A stretch of DNA of 64,000 bases, taken from Parahaliea maris. GTDB taxonomy: Bacteria > Pseudomonadota > Gammaproteobacteria > Pseudomonadales > Halieaceae. The position numbers and the translations under genes were made by a program. The DNA is taken from assembly GCF_008064665.1 (NCBI RefSeq), contig NZ_VRZA01000001.1, positions 62,001 through 126,000 of the forward strand. The letters are read 5' to 3'. Below are positions 1 through 9,452 of the stretch, piece by piece; the stretch's first letter is position 1; each line of letters opens with the position of its first letter. The notes under the pieces were generated by a model, which worked only from the letters and a program-made list of their open reading frames with translations, ran no database searches and was not told the DNA's origin.

Positions 1-1090
1 CAATAAAGTCGTCGAGGCCGGACAGCATGCCAACGTCGCGGCACTCGGTATCGCAGGTCGGATTGTTGGCATCGCTGCGAAAATTCTGAAAAGCAACCCG
101 CGTTGCCACCCCCTTTGAGTCGGAGTTATTGTCCCGCCACAATACATTCACGCCGGCGTGACGCAATACATCGAGCAGGTTTTCCTGATCCTTCGCCTCA
201 TCAATATCGAACGAACTACGACCCGCCAAAGAGAACATACAGGGCACTGAATAAGCGGTGGCGGTGCCGCAGGAAAACGCCCTCGGGAAACTGAAGACTG
301 CCTCCCGCTCAAGGTAGGGGGTGGTATTACGGGAATAGCCATTCAGGCCAAAATGATCCGATCGCAGGGCCTCACCCACTACCAGAATGACGAGTTCCCG
401 ATCCTGGTCAGTCTCGGGGAGGTGAGCATCCTTCCCTACAATCTGTAGCGTGTGGTCGCCGTCACTGGCCAACCATCCTCCCACGACACGGGAGACGGAG
501 TACACCGGAGTGAGCGGGTTGGTGTAATAACGTAACGCCTTGTGTTCGCGAAAGAAGCTGGAATAGTAAGCGGTAAATGGCTCAATACTTGCCAGGGCCA
601 ACAGGATAGAGAAGCAGGCCAGCTTGACTCGCTGCCAGTGCTCCCGTGCGAATGAAGGATAGGAAATACGCGCACTCAGGACCAGCGCAGCGGGCAGCAC
701 CCCCAGCAGGATTACCTGCAGCAGCAGGGCCGGGGTGAGAAGATCGGAAACCTCGACGCCGTCCGTCTCCCGGATATTGGACAGCATGGTGGTATCGACA
801 ATGATGTTGTAGCGGTACATGAAGTAATTGCCGCACGCAGCCACCAGCAGGAACGCGACCAGCACCGGTTTGGTCAGGTAGCGGACGCAGACCAGCGACA
901 GGAGCAGGACCGTCACTGCAAACAACAACGATCCCAGCGACACCAGGAAGACGAGCCCGCCCGGTTCATGACCGAACACCGCGTAGCTATTACGAAAGAA
1001 GGCCCAGTTCAGAGCGAGGGTAAAGTAAGCCGATACAGTGAGGATGAGCGGCGCTATGCCAACCGTGGTTCGAGGCAGGTAGATTTTCAT
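1..1090 (-). CDS. eptA: Lipid A phosphoethanolamine transferase EptA/PmrC family (3' end beyond window)
   Basis: Inner-membrane enzyme that moves phosphoethanolamine from phosphatidylethanolamine to lipid A, lowering surface negative charge. The visible 363 residues hold about five N-terminal membrane segments (roughly 12-32, 45-67, 74-92, 118-138, 152-170) and the start of the periplasmic alkaline-phosphatase-fold domain. Seen there are a metal-binding Glu in VVGEALRSDHFGLNGYSR (about 238-255) and the motif SCGTATAYSVPCMFS (about 273-287), which carries the family's nucleophilic Thr. ATG at 1090 is the first start after the intergenic region. The frame is open to the window edge, so the C-terminal half (family about 540 aa) is missing. 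It is divergent from a PmrAB-like pair, as in pmrC-type loci. Confidence 0.93.
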   Translation of the reverse strand, partial: MKIYLPRTTVGIAPLILTVSAYFTLALNWAFFRNSYAVFGHEPGGLVFLVSLGSLLFAVTVLLLSLVCVRYLTKPVLVAFLLVAACGNYFMYRYNIIVDTTMLSNIRETDGVEVSDLLTPALLLQVILLGVLPAALVLSARISYPSFAREHWQRVKLACFSILLALASIEPFTAYYSSFFREHKALRYYTNPLTPVYSVSRVVGGWLASDGDHTLQIVGKDAHLPETDQDRELVILVVGEALRSDHFGLNGYSRNTTPYLEREAVFSFPRAFSCGTATAYSVPCMFSLAGRSSFDIDEAKDQENLLDVLRHAGVNVLWRDNNSDSKGVATRVAFQNFRSDANNPTCDTECRDVGMLSGLDDFI

Positions 1091-1113
1091 ACGCTGCACT
1101 CTAAGCGGATTGA

Positions 1114-1130
1114 CTTAAGGATTACTTAAC
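1114..1130. promoter_or_regulatory. PmrA-box-like direct repeat upstream of eptA
   Basis: The + strand reads CTTAAG-GATTA-CTTAAC: two half-sites with an 11-bp period. The published PmrA box is YTTAAK-N5-YTTAAK, so one half-site is perfect and the other differs at its last base. It lies 24-40 nt before the eptA ATG and close to a PmrA-like regulator. The match is seen; binding is inferred. Confidence 0.5.
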
Positions 1131-1329
1131 GACTCATGATTTCGGATTCGGGAACGCAGGCTTGCCATTCCGTCATGGGCAAAACGATATCATCTGGCGA
1201 ATCTGCACTCCATGAACGTACTGTAATAGAGCGCGATGAAATCTTCATCGCTGCGTGAGATTTGCGTGACATCTGGAGCCTAGTCTCCTTACCGGGTAAC
1301 ACCCCACATCAACCCGAAGGAGAGCGCAC

Positions 1330-1695
1330 ATGAAACGGATCAATCGCAAGATCGCAGCGGCGGTCGCGGCCACCGCCCTGGTTCCCACCCTGCTCGCGGC
1401 GCCAGCCATGGCCAAGGGCCGCGGCAACAACGACGGCCTCGGCATCATTTACGTCGAAAGCCAGGGACTGTACTACGAGACCTTTGCCACCACCGTATTA
1501 CCCGGCGTCGGCCGCTTCCAGCCCCTGGACCCGACCGGGGCCCCGGGGGGCGGTCCCAGCACCCCCTACGGCCCCGGTGACAAGGACTATGTTGGCGGCC
1601 GCTGGTGGGTGGACACCAACAACGATGGCGAAATGGACGCCGGCGACATGTACTTCTCCTGCCCGTTGTTGGGACCGGGTCGGGCGACGCCGTAA
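1330..1695 (+). CDS. Small exported protein with an EF-hand-like loop
   Basis: No family recognised. The 121-residue product has a clear Sec signal peptide (basic MKRINRK, hydrophobic core, AMA cleavage site near 28). The mature part is rich in Gly, Pro and aromatics, with RWWVD at about 91-95 followed by the acidic loop DTNNDGEMDAGD (about 95-106), which resembles a dockerin or EF-hand calcium loop. One Cys remains in the mature part (CPLL, near 111). GGAG lies 7-8 nt before the ATG. It sits about 100 nt upstream of the response regulator on the same strand, so it could be co-transcribed with the two-component pair or be its output; a sensor accessory role is only a guess. Confidence 0.75.
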   Translation: MKRINRKIAAAVAATALVPTLLAAPAMAKGRGNNDGLGIIYVESQGLYYETFATTVLPGVGRFQPLDPTGAPGGGPSTPYGPGDKDYVGGRWWVDTNNDGEMDAGDMYFSCPLLGPGRATP

Positions 1696-1793
1696 CGCGG
1701 TCGGGATGCACGACTTTCCCGGCAGCCCGACCGCTGCCGGGATACTTTCGTGACATTTGCCCTCTAACATGGATCGAGAGGGAGGCAATCACT

Positions 1794-2513
1794 GTGAAAG
1801 AACGTCATCTACTGGTCATCGAGGACGAGCACGATATTGCCGAGCTTATTGCCCTGCACCTGCGGGACGAGGGCTTTCGGGTAACGGTTGCCGAGGATGG
1901 CCACACCGGTATGCGCGAGGCTTTCGCTCGCCCGTGGGACCTCGTCCTACTGGACTTGCGCCTGCCCGGGACGGATGGCCTCAGTATTTGCCGGGCTCTG
2001 CGCGCAGAACAGAACTACGTACCCATTCTCATGCTGACATCCAAGTCCTCGGAACTGGACAGGGTCCTCGGGCTGGAGCTGGGTGCCGACGACTACGTCA
2101 CCAAGCCCTTCAGCGTGTCGGAGTTGGTTGCCCGGGTAAAATCCCTGTTCAGGCGAGTCGACGCGATCAGCCGCTCGCCAGCCGCGGGCGCTGAGTCCCT
2201 GTCTGTCGGCGCGCTGGCCATTGACGCGGCGACCCGCGAAGTCCGGGTGGACGACGCACCCGTGGAGCTGACCGCCAGGGAGTTTGACCTGCTGCTGCAC
2301 TTCGCCCGCCACCCCGGCAGGGTGTTCAGCCGGGCGCAACTGCTGGACTCCGTCTGGGGTTTCGGACACGAGGGCTACGAGCACACGGTCAATTCCCATA
2401 TCAACCGCCTGCGGGGCAAAATCGAACCGGATCATGAACAGCCGCAGTACATCGTCACCGTATGGGGTGTCGGCTACAAGATGCCTGCGCCCGAACCGAG
2501 GGCCGTCCCGTGA
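1794..2513 (+). CDS. OmpR/PhoB-family response regulator, PmrA-like
   Basis: Two-component DNA-binding regulator of 239 residues. The receiver domain (about 5-120) shows the acidic pocket ED at 10-11, phospho-acceptor Asp54 in LLDLRLPG, Thr82 and Lys104 in VTKPF. The winged-helix effector (about 135-230) ends with the typical VTVWGVGYK. I chose GTG at 1794 because GGAGG lies about 10 nt upstream and the receiver fold starts at once; the longer open frame to 1605 would add unrelated sequence. It overlaps the kinase gene by 4 nt (GTGA). The nearby divergent eptA and the CTTAA repeat argue for a PmrA-type role, but sequence alone does not separate it from other OmpR-type regulators. Confidence 0.93.
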   Translation: MKERHLLVIEDEHDIAELIALHLRDEGFRVTVAEDGHTGMREAFARPWDLVLLDLRLPGTDGLSICRALRAEQNYVPILMLTSKSSELDRVLGLELGADDYVTKPFSVSELVARVKSLFRRVDAISRSPAAGAESLSVGALAIDAATREVRVDDAPVELTAREFDLLLHFARHPGRVFSRAQLLDSVWGFGHEGYEHTVNSHINRLRGKIEPDHEQPQYIVTVWGVGYKMPAPEPRAVP

Positions 2514-4006
2514 ACTCACTTTTTACCCGGTTGTCCCTGGCCCTGCTCCTGATCATGCTCACCGTCGGTGGCGGGTTCTACGCCTTTGAGCAATGGAGTT
2601 CGCGCCGCTATCACGAGGAAGTGACCCAACGCCTCAACGGCGCGATAGCGATGTATGTCACCGAGCAAACGACGCTGATCCGGGACGGGGCGGTCAACCG
2701 AACCGAGCTGGAGCGGCTGGCAGAGCGGGCCATGATCATCAACCCCTCGGTAGAGGTCTATCTGCTGGATCGCCGCGGCCACATTCTCGGCCATGCTCTG
2801 CCCCCGGAATCAGTCCAGGCCGAGACGGTCGACCTGGGCCCGGTAAAGCGCCTGATTGACGGGCGCGCCCAGCCCCCCGTCTACGGCACCGACCCCCGCA
2901 GTCCGGGGCTGGAAAAAGTATTCTCGGCCTCGCCTGTTATGGATGGCGACCAGCTGGAGGGTTACCTCTACGTGGTCCTGGGAGGCCGCAAGTACGACGA
3001 ACTGGCGGGTGAGGTCAGGACAACCTACACCCGCCAGAGCAGCGCGCTAGCCATCGGTGCGCTGGTGGTCGGTGGCTTTGCGGCCGGCTTGCTGGTGTTT
3101 GCCCTGCTGACCCGGCGCCTGACCCAACTCACCCGGGATGTGGAATCCTTCACCCTGACCGGGCCGGATAGTGATGACCAGACCGCGCTGGCACAGCTGC
3201 AGGCTCGACAACCGGACAACGGCCAGGGGGACGAAATCGGCAAGCTACAGGCTGCCTTTGCCGCCATGGCCACCCAACTGCGCGAGCAATTCGTCGCGCT
3301 ACAGGAAAACGATCGCCTGCGGCGGGAACTGGTCAGCAACGTCTCCCACGACCTGCGCACACCGCTGGCGACCATGCACGGCTACGTCGAAACCCTGCTG
3401 CTCAAGAACCATGAACTGGACGAAGCCGAGCGGGAGCGCTACCTGCTTGTCACCCGCAAACATACCAAGCGCCTGGCCGACCTGATCGGCGACCTGTTTC
3501 AGTTATCGAAACTCGACGCGGGCAGCGCGCCACTGGCGCTGGAAACCTTCTCCCTGTCGGAGCTGCTGAACGATGTGGTGCAGGACTTCGAGCTGGAGGC
3601 ACGCCAGCGAGGGATTACCCTTCGCCTCGGCCACGAGCCCGATCGCGCCCTGGTCCACGCGGATATCGGGCTCGTGCAACGAGTGCTGGAAAACCTGATT
3701 CACAACGCACTGGATTACACCACCCGGGGCGGCACCATTACCCTGGAGGTCGAAACCGAGCCGGAAAAGGTCGCCGTCTCGGTGGCAGATACCGGCTGCG
3801 GTATCCCCGCGGAGCAGATCGATAACATCTTTGAGCGCTATTTCCGCAGCGATCACGGCCCGATCGAGCGCGATCAGTCGAGCGGACTTGGCCTGTCCAT
3901 CGTCAAGCGTATTCTCGACCTGCACGGCAGCCGGATTACCGTGGCCAGCGCCACGAACAAGGGAACCCGCTTCGAGTTCAGCCTTCCGGTACCCGCCGCG
4001 GCCTGA
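2510..4006 (+). CDS. Membrane sensor histidine kinase (PmrB-like partner)
   Basis: Inner-membrane sensor of 498 residues that should phosphorylate the regulator just upstream. It has TM1 (about 8-25), a periplasmic sensor region of about 145 residues, TM2 (about 180-203), a HAMP linker, a HisKA helix with His280 in SNVSHDLRTPLATMHG, and an ATPase domain with N box Asn399, G1 DTGCGIP near 427 and G2 SSGLGLSIV near 459. The GTG start overlaps the regulator stop by 4 nt, so translation is probably coupled. The periplasmic domain is longer than the short one of enteric PmrB, so the stimulus may differ. Tail-to-tail with the next gene. Confidence 0.93.
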   Translation: MNSLFTRLSLALLLIMLTVGGGFYAFEQWSSRRYHEEVTQRLNGAIAMYVTEQTTLIRDGAVNRTELERLAERAMIINPSVEVYLLDRRGHILGHALPPESVQAETVDLGPVKRLIDGRAQPPVYGTDPRSPGLEKVFSASPVMDGDQLEGYLYVVLGGRKYDELAGEVRTTYTRQSSALAIGALVVGGFAAGLLVFALLTRRLTQLTRDVESFTLTGPDSDDQTALAQLQARQPDNGQGDEIGKLQAAFAAMATQLREQFVALQENDRLRRELVSNVSHDLRTPLATMHGYVETLLLKNHELDEAERERYLLVTRKHTKRLADLIGDLFQLSKLDAGSAPLALETFSLSELLNDVVQDFELEARQRGITLRLGHEPDRALVHADIGLVQRVLENLIHNALDYTTRGGTITLEVETEPEKVAVSVADTGCGIPAEQIDNIFERYFRSDHGPIERDQSSGLGLSIVKRILDLHGSRITVASATNKGTRFEFSLPVPAAA

Positions 4007-4029
4007 AGGCCGTTGCCCACCCTGGCGGG

Positions 4030-5211
4030 TCAGTAACGCAATACAAACACGGTTTCCAACACCGGTTCTCCCTGGTGGGTACAGGTGACTCTTCGCTCCT
4101 TGATAGTCCCTCTCCGGCCACCGGAGGCCAGTTGGTACATCTGTACTACCAGGCGGCCACTGGCTCTGGGCAGCTCTACCGAAGTCGGGATGGGTGGCGG
4201 CACACCGTCGGCCCCGGTACCCACCCGCCGCGATTCGTCCGGGTTACCGTCTTCATCCAGGGGCGTGATAGTCACTTGCAGATCTTCCGGCGAGTCCGCG
4301 CTGGCGATGACCTTGCTGAAAGCACCCAGTAACTGGCCGAGGCCGTCTTCCGGGTCAGGTCCCCCGGAAGCTGCATCCTTCTCCGCGATCGCGTCGCCGC
4401 CCAGCTTGATCAGGTCGCCGACGAAATCGTCCTCGTTACTGCGAGTGGAAGTCCGGCATTCCAGGGCGGCCACGGGGTTCGCATTCCGGTACTCGAATTC
4501 GAGTCCGAAGCGCGTACAGGGGCCGTTCGGACAGCGGCTGTCGCCTCCCACCTTGATATTCAGCGACTGCTCACACACCCGCTCTTCCGCGTCGCAAAGG
4601 GGACCGGCTCGCAAGCCACTGATTTGCATGGCCCCGGTACTCGCCGCCGGATAGGAATCGAATATCGCATCGACAGCGCGCCCATCGTTCGGCCCCACAC
4701 AAGGGCCATCCGCGCCGCATTGGCGAATCGCTCCAGGGGGGCAGCGGTAGAGCGGCTCGGGCGCTTCCGGGGCATACCGCGTGTACTCAAAGGTGATCTC
4801 ACCGTCGTAGGGCCCTTTGCCCAGCAGCCATGGGGTCGATTTATCAAAGCCGTAGCGCTCCACCACCATCGCGTTACACTCCGACTGGCAGTCCCTGTCC
4901 TCCGGGCTGTTGCGCAGGCAGGCATCGAGACAGTCGTCGTGGTCCCGGCAACCCTGGTGGGTACCACAAATGAAGGCATTCACGCGCCGCAACTTCGTGT
5001 CGCCAAGGCACTCAAAGCGCACTTCGGAGCGGCAGGTTTTCGGGCAGCCTCCACCACAGGCACCGCGACACTGGTTGGCGCCCAAGCCCACGTCCGGGCC
5101 AAACACATTGCGCACCGTATCGCCCGCGCCGGCCGAAGCCAGGACACTGCCCGGCAGCAGGGACAGGGCGGCAATGGCAACGAAGCACGTCGCGGCAAGT
5201 AGTTTACCCAT
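4030..5211 (-). CDS. Secreted cysteine-rich protein with phospholipase-A2-like His-Asp motif
   Basis: The 393-residue product begins with a Sec signal peptide (cut near 25-27) followed by a Cys-dense region. Visible is CRDHDDCLDACL around 88-99, whose His-Asp pair flanked by Cys matches the secreted phospholipase A2 active-site helix (CxxHDxC). A Gly/Cys loop with GACGGGC upstream (about 50-56) could be the calcium loop. The remaining 270 residues have further Cys pairs and no domain I recognise. ATG at 5211 is preferred over GTG at 5220 or 5214 because GGGAG lies 8 nt before it. Lipase activity is inferred from the motif; a structural disulfide-rich protein is the alternative. Confidence 0.7.
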   Translation of the reverse strand: MGKLLAATCFVAIAALSLLPGSVLASAGAGDTVRNVFGPDVGLGANQCRGACGGGCPKTCRSEVRFECLGDTKLRRVNAFICGTHQGCRDHDDCLDACLRNSPEDRDCQSECNAMVVERYGFDKSTPWLLGKGPYDGEITFEYTRYAPEAPEPLYRCPPGAIRQCGADGPCVGPNDGRAVDAIFDSYPAASTGAMQISGLRAGPLCDAEERVCEQSLNIKVGGDSRCPNGPCTRFGLEFEYRNANPVAALECRTSTRSNEDDFVGDLIKLGGDAIAEKDAASGGPDPEDGLGQLLGAFSKVIASADSPEDLQVTITPLDEDGNPDESRRVGTGADGVPPPIPTSVELPRASGRLVVQMYQLASGGRRGTIKERRVTCTHQGEPVLETVFVLRY

Positions 5212-5423
5212 CACCAGCACTCCCGTTCAGGCAGGGAAAGTGACAAGTATAGACAACCGGCCAGCGGGAGGCGGCGAGCGATTCCACGCCGCTACCCTGG
5301 CAGGCAACGGGGTCGAGCGCGGGTAGCGGTAGGCCGCCCCCGGCAAATTCCCTTCACATTGTGTTTCCTGGTCTATGCTTGGGAGAAACAAGGGCAGAAA
5401 CCCCGTGGCAAGGAGTAATAATA

Positions 5424-6227
<804 letters not shown>

Positions 6228-6263
6228 GAAATTCCGGGGTGAAGAGGCGCTGGGACCGTCCGC

Positions 6264-6452
6264 TCAGGCGGAGTCTCCGCTCTTCCTGGGGGGCTTTACC
6301 AACAGGCGATAAATATGATTCTGCTTGTAGGCGTCCTCCGGGATGACCTCCTCAATTGCGGAGTTTTCCGGAATCACACTTGGCGACAGGGCAACGGGAT
6401 GTCCGCTGTCCTCCTGTGATTCGCTGCCCTCACGTTCCAACGCCAGTCCCAT
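6264..6452 (-). CDS. Small hypothetical protein
   Basis: Possible 62-residue acidic protein with no recognised domain or membrane segment. The middle is Glu/Ser/Pro rich and the end is basic (YRLLVKPPRKSGD). ATG at 6452 has AGAGG 8 nt upstream; a TTG at 6470 would add six residues. It is tail-to-tail with the FGE-like gene, 36 nt away, and fills what would otherwise be a gap. Support is limited to the open frame, the ribosome site and codon style, so it could be chance. Confidence 0.35.
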   Translation of the reverse strand: MGLALEREGSESQEDSGHPVALSPSVIPENSAIEEVIPEDAYKQNHIYRLLVKPPRKSGDSA

Positions 6453-6618
6453 GTCTGCAACCTCTGCCAATCGGTTTCGTACCGCATCGCGTTAATTCAG
6501 GAAAATTATCCACGCTCGACAAGGGCAATGACCAGCCCGAGGTAGTGACGGGCTTCTCATTTCTGGCCCTGCAGCGGTCTTAATTCGACTTTTTTACCCC
6601 CAATGCGCTGTGGACGAC

Positions 6619-7533
6619 CTAATCCTCGATGATCTCGTGCCGCACCCTCACCGCCACGCTGCGGGGCTTCACCGTGACACCACGGGCCAGCAGGTGTGCC
6701 CTGACAAACGCTGCGCCGTAGAGCAGGATCAGCGAGGAATAGTTGACCCACAACAGCAACAGCACGAGGGAACCCGCCGCGCCATAGGTCGATGCGGTGG
6801 CGGAATAGGACAGGTAGAGCGCGATCAGGTAGCGCCCCAACGTGAACAGCACCGCCGTGAGTACGGAGCCCACCGCAACATCCCGCCAGCCCAGCTCGAC
6901 ATCCGGCAACACCTTGAAAATGGTGGCAAACAGCAGCGAGACCACCAGCAGCGACAGCAGTAGATCGACCGCACTGAACGCCACGTCGTACCAGGGCAGC
7001 CAGCCCTGCACATGCTGTAACAGGATTCTGAGCCCGACGCCAAGGGACAACGACACCAGCATCACAAAGCCCACCGCCAGGACTATGGTGAGGGAAGTCA
7101 GGCGTTTGCGCAGCAGCAGGAAAATGCTGTTGCGCGACGGCTTGGGTATCACCGCCCAGATTGCGTTGAGGGAGTTCTGCATCTGGCCGAAAACCGTAGT
7201 AGCACCGATCAACATGGCCAGCAGGCCACCGATGGTCGGCAGCAGGCCTCCCTCCTTGAAGGAGGAGGCTGAGACCGCATTCTGGACGGCCTCGGCGGCA
7301 TCGGCACCGATCGTTTCCTGCAGTTGCGCCGCGATCTGCCCCTCGGCGGCTTCCTGGCCGTAAAAGACACCGATCACACTGACAATCACAATCATCACCG
7401 GGGCGATGGAAAACAGGGTGAAAAAGGCCAGCGAGCCCGCGTTGGCGAAGGCGTTGCTCTTCAGCCAGATATCCGCCGCCTGGCGAAAAATACCGAGCCA
7501 GTAGCGGGCATGGTCGATCAATTTGACGGGCAT
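6619..7533 (-). CDS. YihY/BrkB-family inner-membrane protein
   Basis: Member of the YihY/virulence factor BrkB family, once mislabelled ribonuclease BN. The 304 residues give about six membrane helices, with the usual N-terminal SNAFANAGSLAFFTLFSIAP signature (about 23-42) and a basic C-terminal tail. The function of the family is not settled; transport or envelope roles have been proposed. ATG at 7533 is chosen because GGAGGAAG precedes it; the longer frame to 7620 has no support. It stands alone, divergent from the 7714 gene across 180 nt, with no obvious terminator. Confidence 0.88.
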   Translation of the reverse strand: MPVKLIDHARYWLGIFRQAADIWLKSNAFANAGSLAFFTLFSIAPVMIVIVSVIGVFYGQEAAEGQIAAQLQETIGADAAEAVQNAVSASSFKEGGLLPTIGGLLAMLIGATTVFGQMQNSLNAIWAVIPKPSRNSIFLLLRKRLTSLTIVLAVGFVMLVSLSLGVGLRILLQHVQGWLPWYDVAFSAVDLLLSLLVVSLLFATIFKVLPDVELGWRDVAVGSVLTAVLFTLGRYLIALYLSYSATASTYGAAGSLVLLLLWVNYSSLILLYGAAFVRAHLLARGVTVKPRSVAVRVRHEIIED

Positions 7534-7713
7534 TGCTTCCTCCGTGTCACGAGCCAATTGTACGACATCACAGAGGCAGGTCGATGTCACCCCATTGGAT
7601 CGCCTGTAACAAAGTTGCATCCGTCAGCTATCAGGCTCAAGGCCCATGACCCCGAATTGCAGTTTCAGGCATGGCTGATACCCTGAAGGGTAAAGCCGAG
7701 ACGAGGGTAACCT

Positions 7714-8883
7714 ATGGCACACTCTATGCAAGGCTTCGACAGAGCCGAACCCTCCACAGGCGAAAGCCTGCCCATCACGGTGAGCCTCAGCACGAGTCGC
7801 GGTAAAGCACTCACCGGGATCATCGGCGCAGTGATGATTGCCGGGGCCAGCGTGTACTTCTTTACCGCAGAAGAAATGGCCACGGTCTTTGACCGCCAGC
7901 CCCAATACCGCCTGCTTGCGTTCGCCATCCTCGGTATTTTCCTCCTGCGCTTCGTCTGGTGGGGCACGCGATCCTTTGGCCGCTCTGCCGAGGCAACGAT
8001 CGATGAGGACACCATCCACTATTGTGAAGGGCGTAAGCGCTGGTCCGAACCGCTGGCCAACTATGAGGCCATCCGTTGGCGCCAGGAGCATCTGATCAAT
8101 CAAAGCGAGAATACCCAGAGCTCCAGTGCAACCACTTACCAGATCATCGAAGCCGAGCACCGGGATCCCGCGCGCTCACTCCTGATCTTTCGCGACATCA
8201 GCCCCGAACCCAATACGCGCGCCACCTTTGAGCGTTTGGCCAGGGCCACAGGACTGCCAGCCGTCGACGCCCGCAAAGTGACGGAGGTGGTACGCGAAGC
8301 GGGGGACCTCGACAAATCGATCAAGGAATTGGCCGCCGAAGGTAAAATCGACACGGCCTGGGACAATGAGGCCCGCCCCGCGCGCTTTGGCCTCAGCCGC
8401 GAGGGTGAGGGCGACGCCCAGGTCATGACCCTGACGCTGCCGCCGCCGATACCACTGTTGGCGTGGCGTCTGATGCAGGCAGTTTGTGCAGCCCTTGTTA
8501 TCGTTGGACTGGTGCAGTTCAGCATCCTGCTGATCATCTGTAGCGCTCTGCCGATCTGGGGACTGGAGTACGCTCGCAAACGTGACCTCGAACATCCCCG
8601 CACCCTCCGCATTACCCGATCGGAGCTGACCTATAGCGAACCCGCGCGCACATCCGGCGGCTTTACCATGAAACTCCCGGATATCGAGGAGCTCCAGGTC
8701 ATGCGCGTGGCCATCGGCAAGGCGGAGGGGAACAGGGCTTTTGTCGATTTCATCAATCGGACCTTTTCCTCGAGGCAGCTGGTGCTGGTTACGGACCAGG
8801 AGGAGCAGTCCATCTCCGGGCTGCAAGCGGATGAGCTGCGCTGGCTGGAAAAATTTCTTCGCGCCGCGGTCGCCAACGCGTGA
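7714..8883 (+). CDS. Hypothetical membrane protein with two helix pairs
   Basis: Unrecognised 389-residue protein. Two hydrophobic segments near 33-52 and 66-84 and another pair near 247-285 suggest an inner-membrane protein with a cytosolic middle domain of about 150 residues and a C-terminal domain of about 100. Both soluble parts look beta-rich (YCEGRKRWSEPLANYEAIRW; LTYSEPARTSGGFTMKLPDI), reminiscent of bacterial PH-like modules after helix pairs, but this is only an impression. GAGGG lies about 8 nt before the ATG. A 31-bp stretch encoding ATGLPAVDAR (8245-8275) recurs with two changes at 9403-9433. Confidence 0.8.
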   Translation: MAHSMQGFDRAEPSTGESLPITVSLSTSRGKALTGIIGAVMIAGASVYFFTAEEMATVFDRQPQYRLLAFAILGIFLLRFVWWGTRSFGRSAEATIDEDTIHYCEGRKRWSEPLANYEAIRWRQEHLINQSENTQSSSATTYQIIEAEHRDPARSLLIFRDISPEPNTRATFERLARATGLPAVDARKVTEVVREAGDLDKSIKELAAEGKIDTAWDNEARPARFGLSREGEGDAQVMTLTLPPPIPLLAWRLMQAVCAALVIVGLVQFSILLIICSALPIWGLEYARKRDLEHPRTLRITRSELTYSEPARTSGGFTMKLPDIEELQVMRVAIGKAEGNRAFVDFINRTFSSRQLVLVTDQEEQSISGLQADELRWLEKFLRAAVANA

Positions 8884-8969
8884 GCATTCAGGGCAGAACG
8901 CCCGAATGATTCGCCTCTACAGGCGTACAGGGAATTGGTTAAACTGGACCGGGACCTGAAACAGACAGA

Positions 8970-9395
8970 GTGAGGGATTTCACCATCAAGAACGTACTCC
9001 AACCCACCGGCGACCAGGTGCGCGCATTCCGTGACCGGGCGACCGGCGAACCCATTGCCATGCTCAACCTGCTCAAGTTCAGGGAGAAGGCCGCCTACGA
9101 CGACGGACGCCCCTGCGACCTGAGCGGCAGGGAGGCCTACCAGCTGTACGCCCGTTCATTCCGCGAAATCATGGAGCCACGGGGAGTACGGATTCTCTAC
9201 GCAGGAGCAGTGCACGGCCTGCTGATCGGAGACGGGGAAGACCTCTGGGACGAAGTGGCGATCATTCAATACCCCAGCACCCAGGTCATGCTCGACATGC
9301 TACGGGACACCACCTACCAGGCGGCGCAGCAGCACCGCGCTGCCGGCCTGGAAGGGCAGCTACTCATTGAGTGCGGGAGCGGCGCAGCCTTTTAA
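8970..9395 (+). CDS. DUF1330-type small protein
   Basis: 141-residue cytosolic protein resembling the DUF1330 dimeric alpha/beta-barrel group: PIAMLNLLKFRE (about 28-39), then GREAYQLYARSF, a GVRILYAGAVHG strand and an IIQYPSTQVMLDML helix near 97-110. Family members fold like ferredoxin-type monooxygenases but mostly lack known substrates. The GTG at 8970 is the only start that keeps the first strand; the ribosome site is weak. It follows the 7714 gene by 86 nt on the same strand and may share its transcript. Confidence 0.75.
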   Translation: MRDFTIKNVLQPTGDQVRAFRDRATGEPIAMLNLLKFREKAAYDDGRPCDLSGREAYQLYARSFREIMEPRGVRILYAGAVHGLLIGDGEDLWDEVAIIQYPSTQVMLDMLRDTTYQAAQQHRAAGLEGQLLIECGSGAAF

Positions 9396-9402
9396 CCGTG
9401 GA

Positions 9403-9433
9403 GCCACAGGACTACCAGCCGTCGATGCCCGCA
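9403..9433 (+). repeat. Relic copy of a 31-bp coding stretch from the 7714 gene
   Basis: 29 of 31 bases match 8245-8275. The two differences fall at third codon positions when both are read as ATGLPAVDAR. Similarity ends sharply on both sides. It lies between the DUF1330-type gene and the protease stop, outside any called gene, and looks like a remnant of a decayed paralogue or of local copying. Confidence 0.5.
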
Positions 9434-9452
9434 GGATATCGATTGGCCGGTA

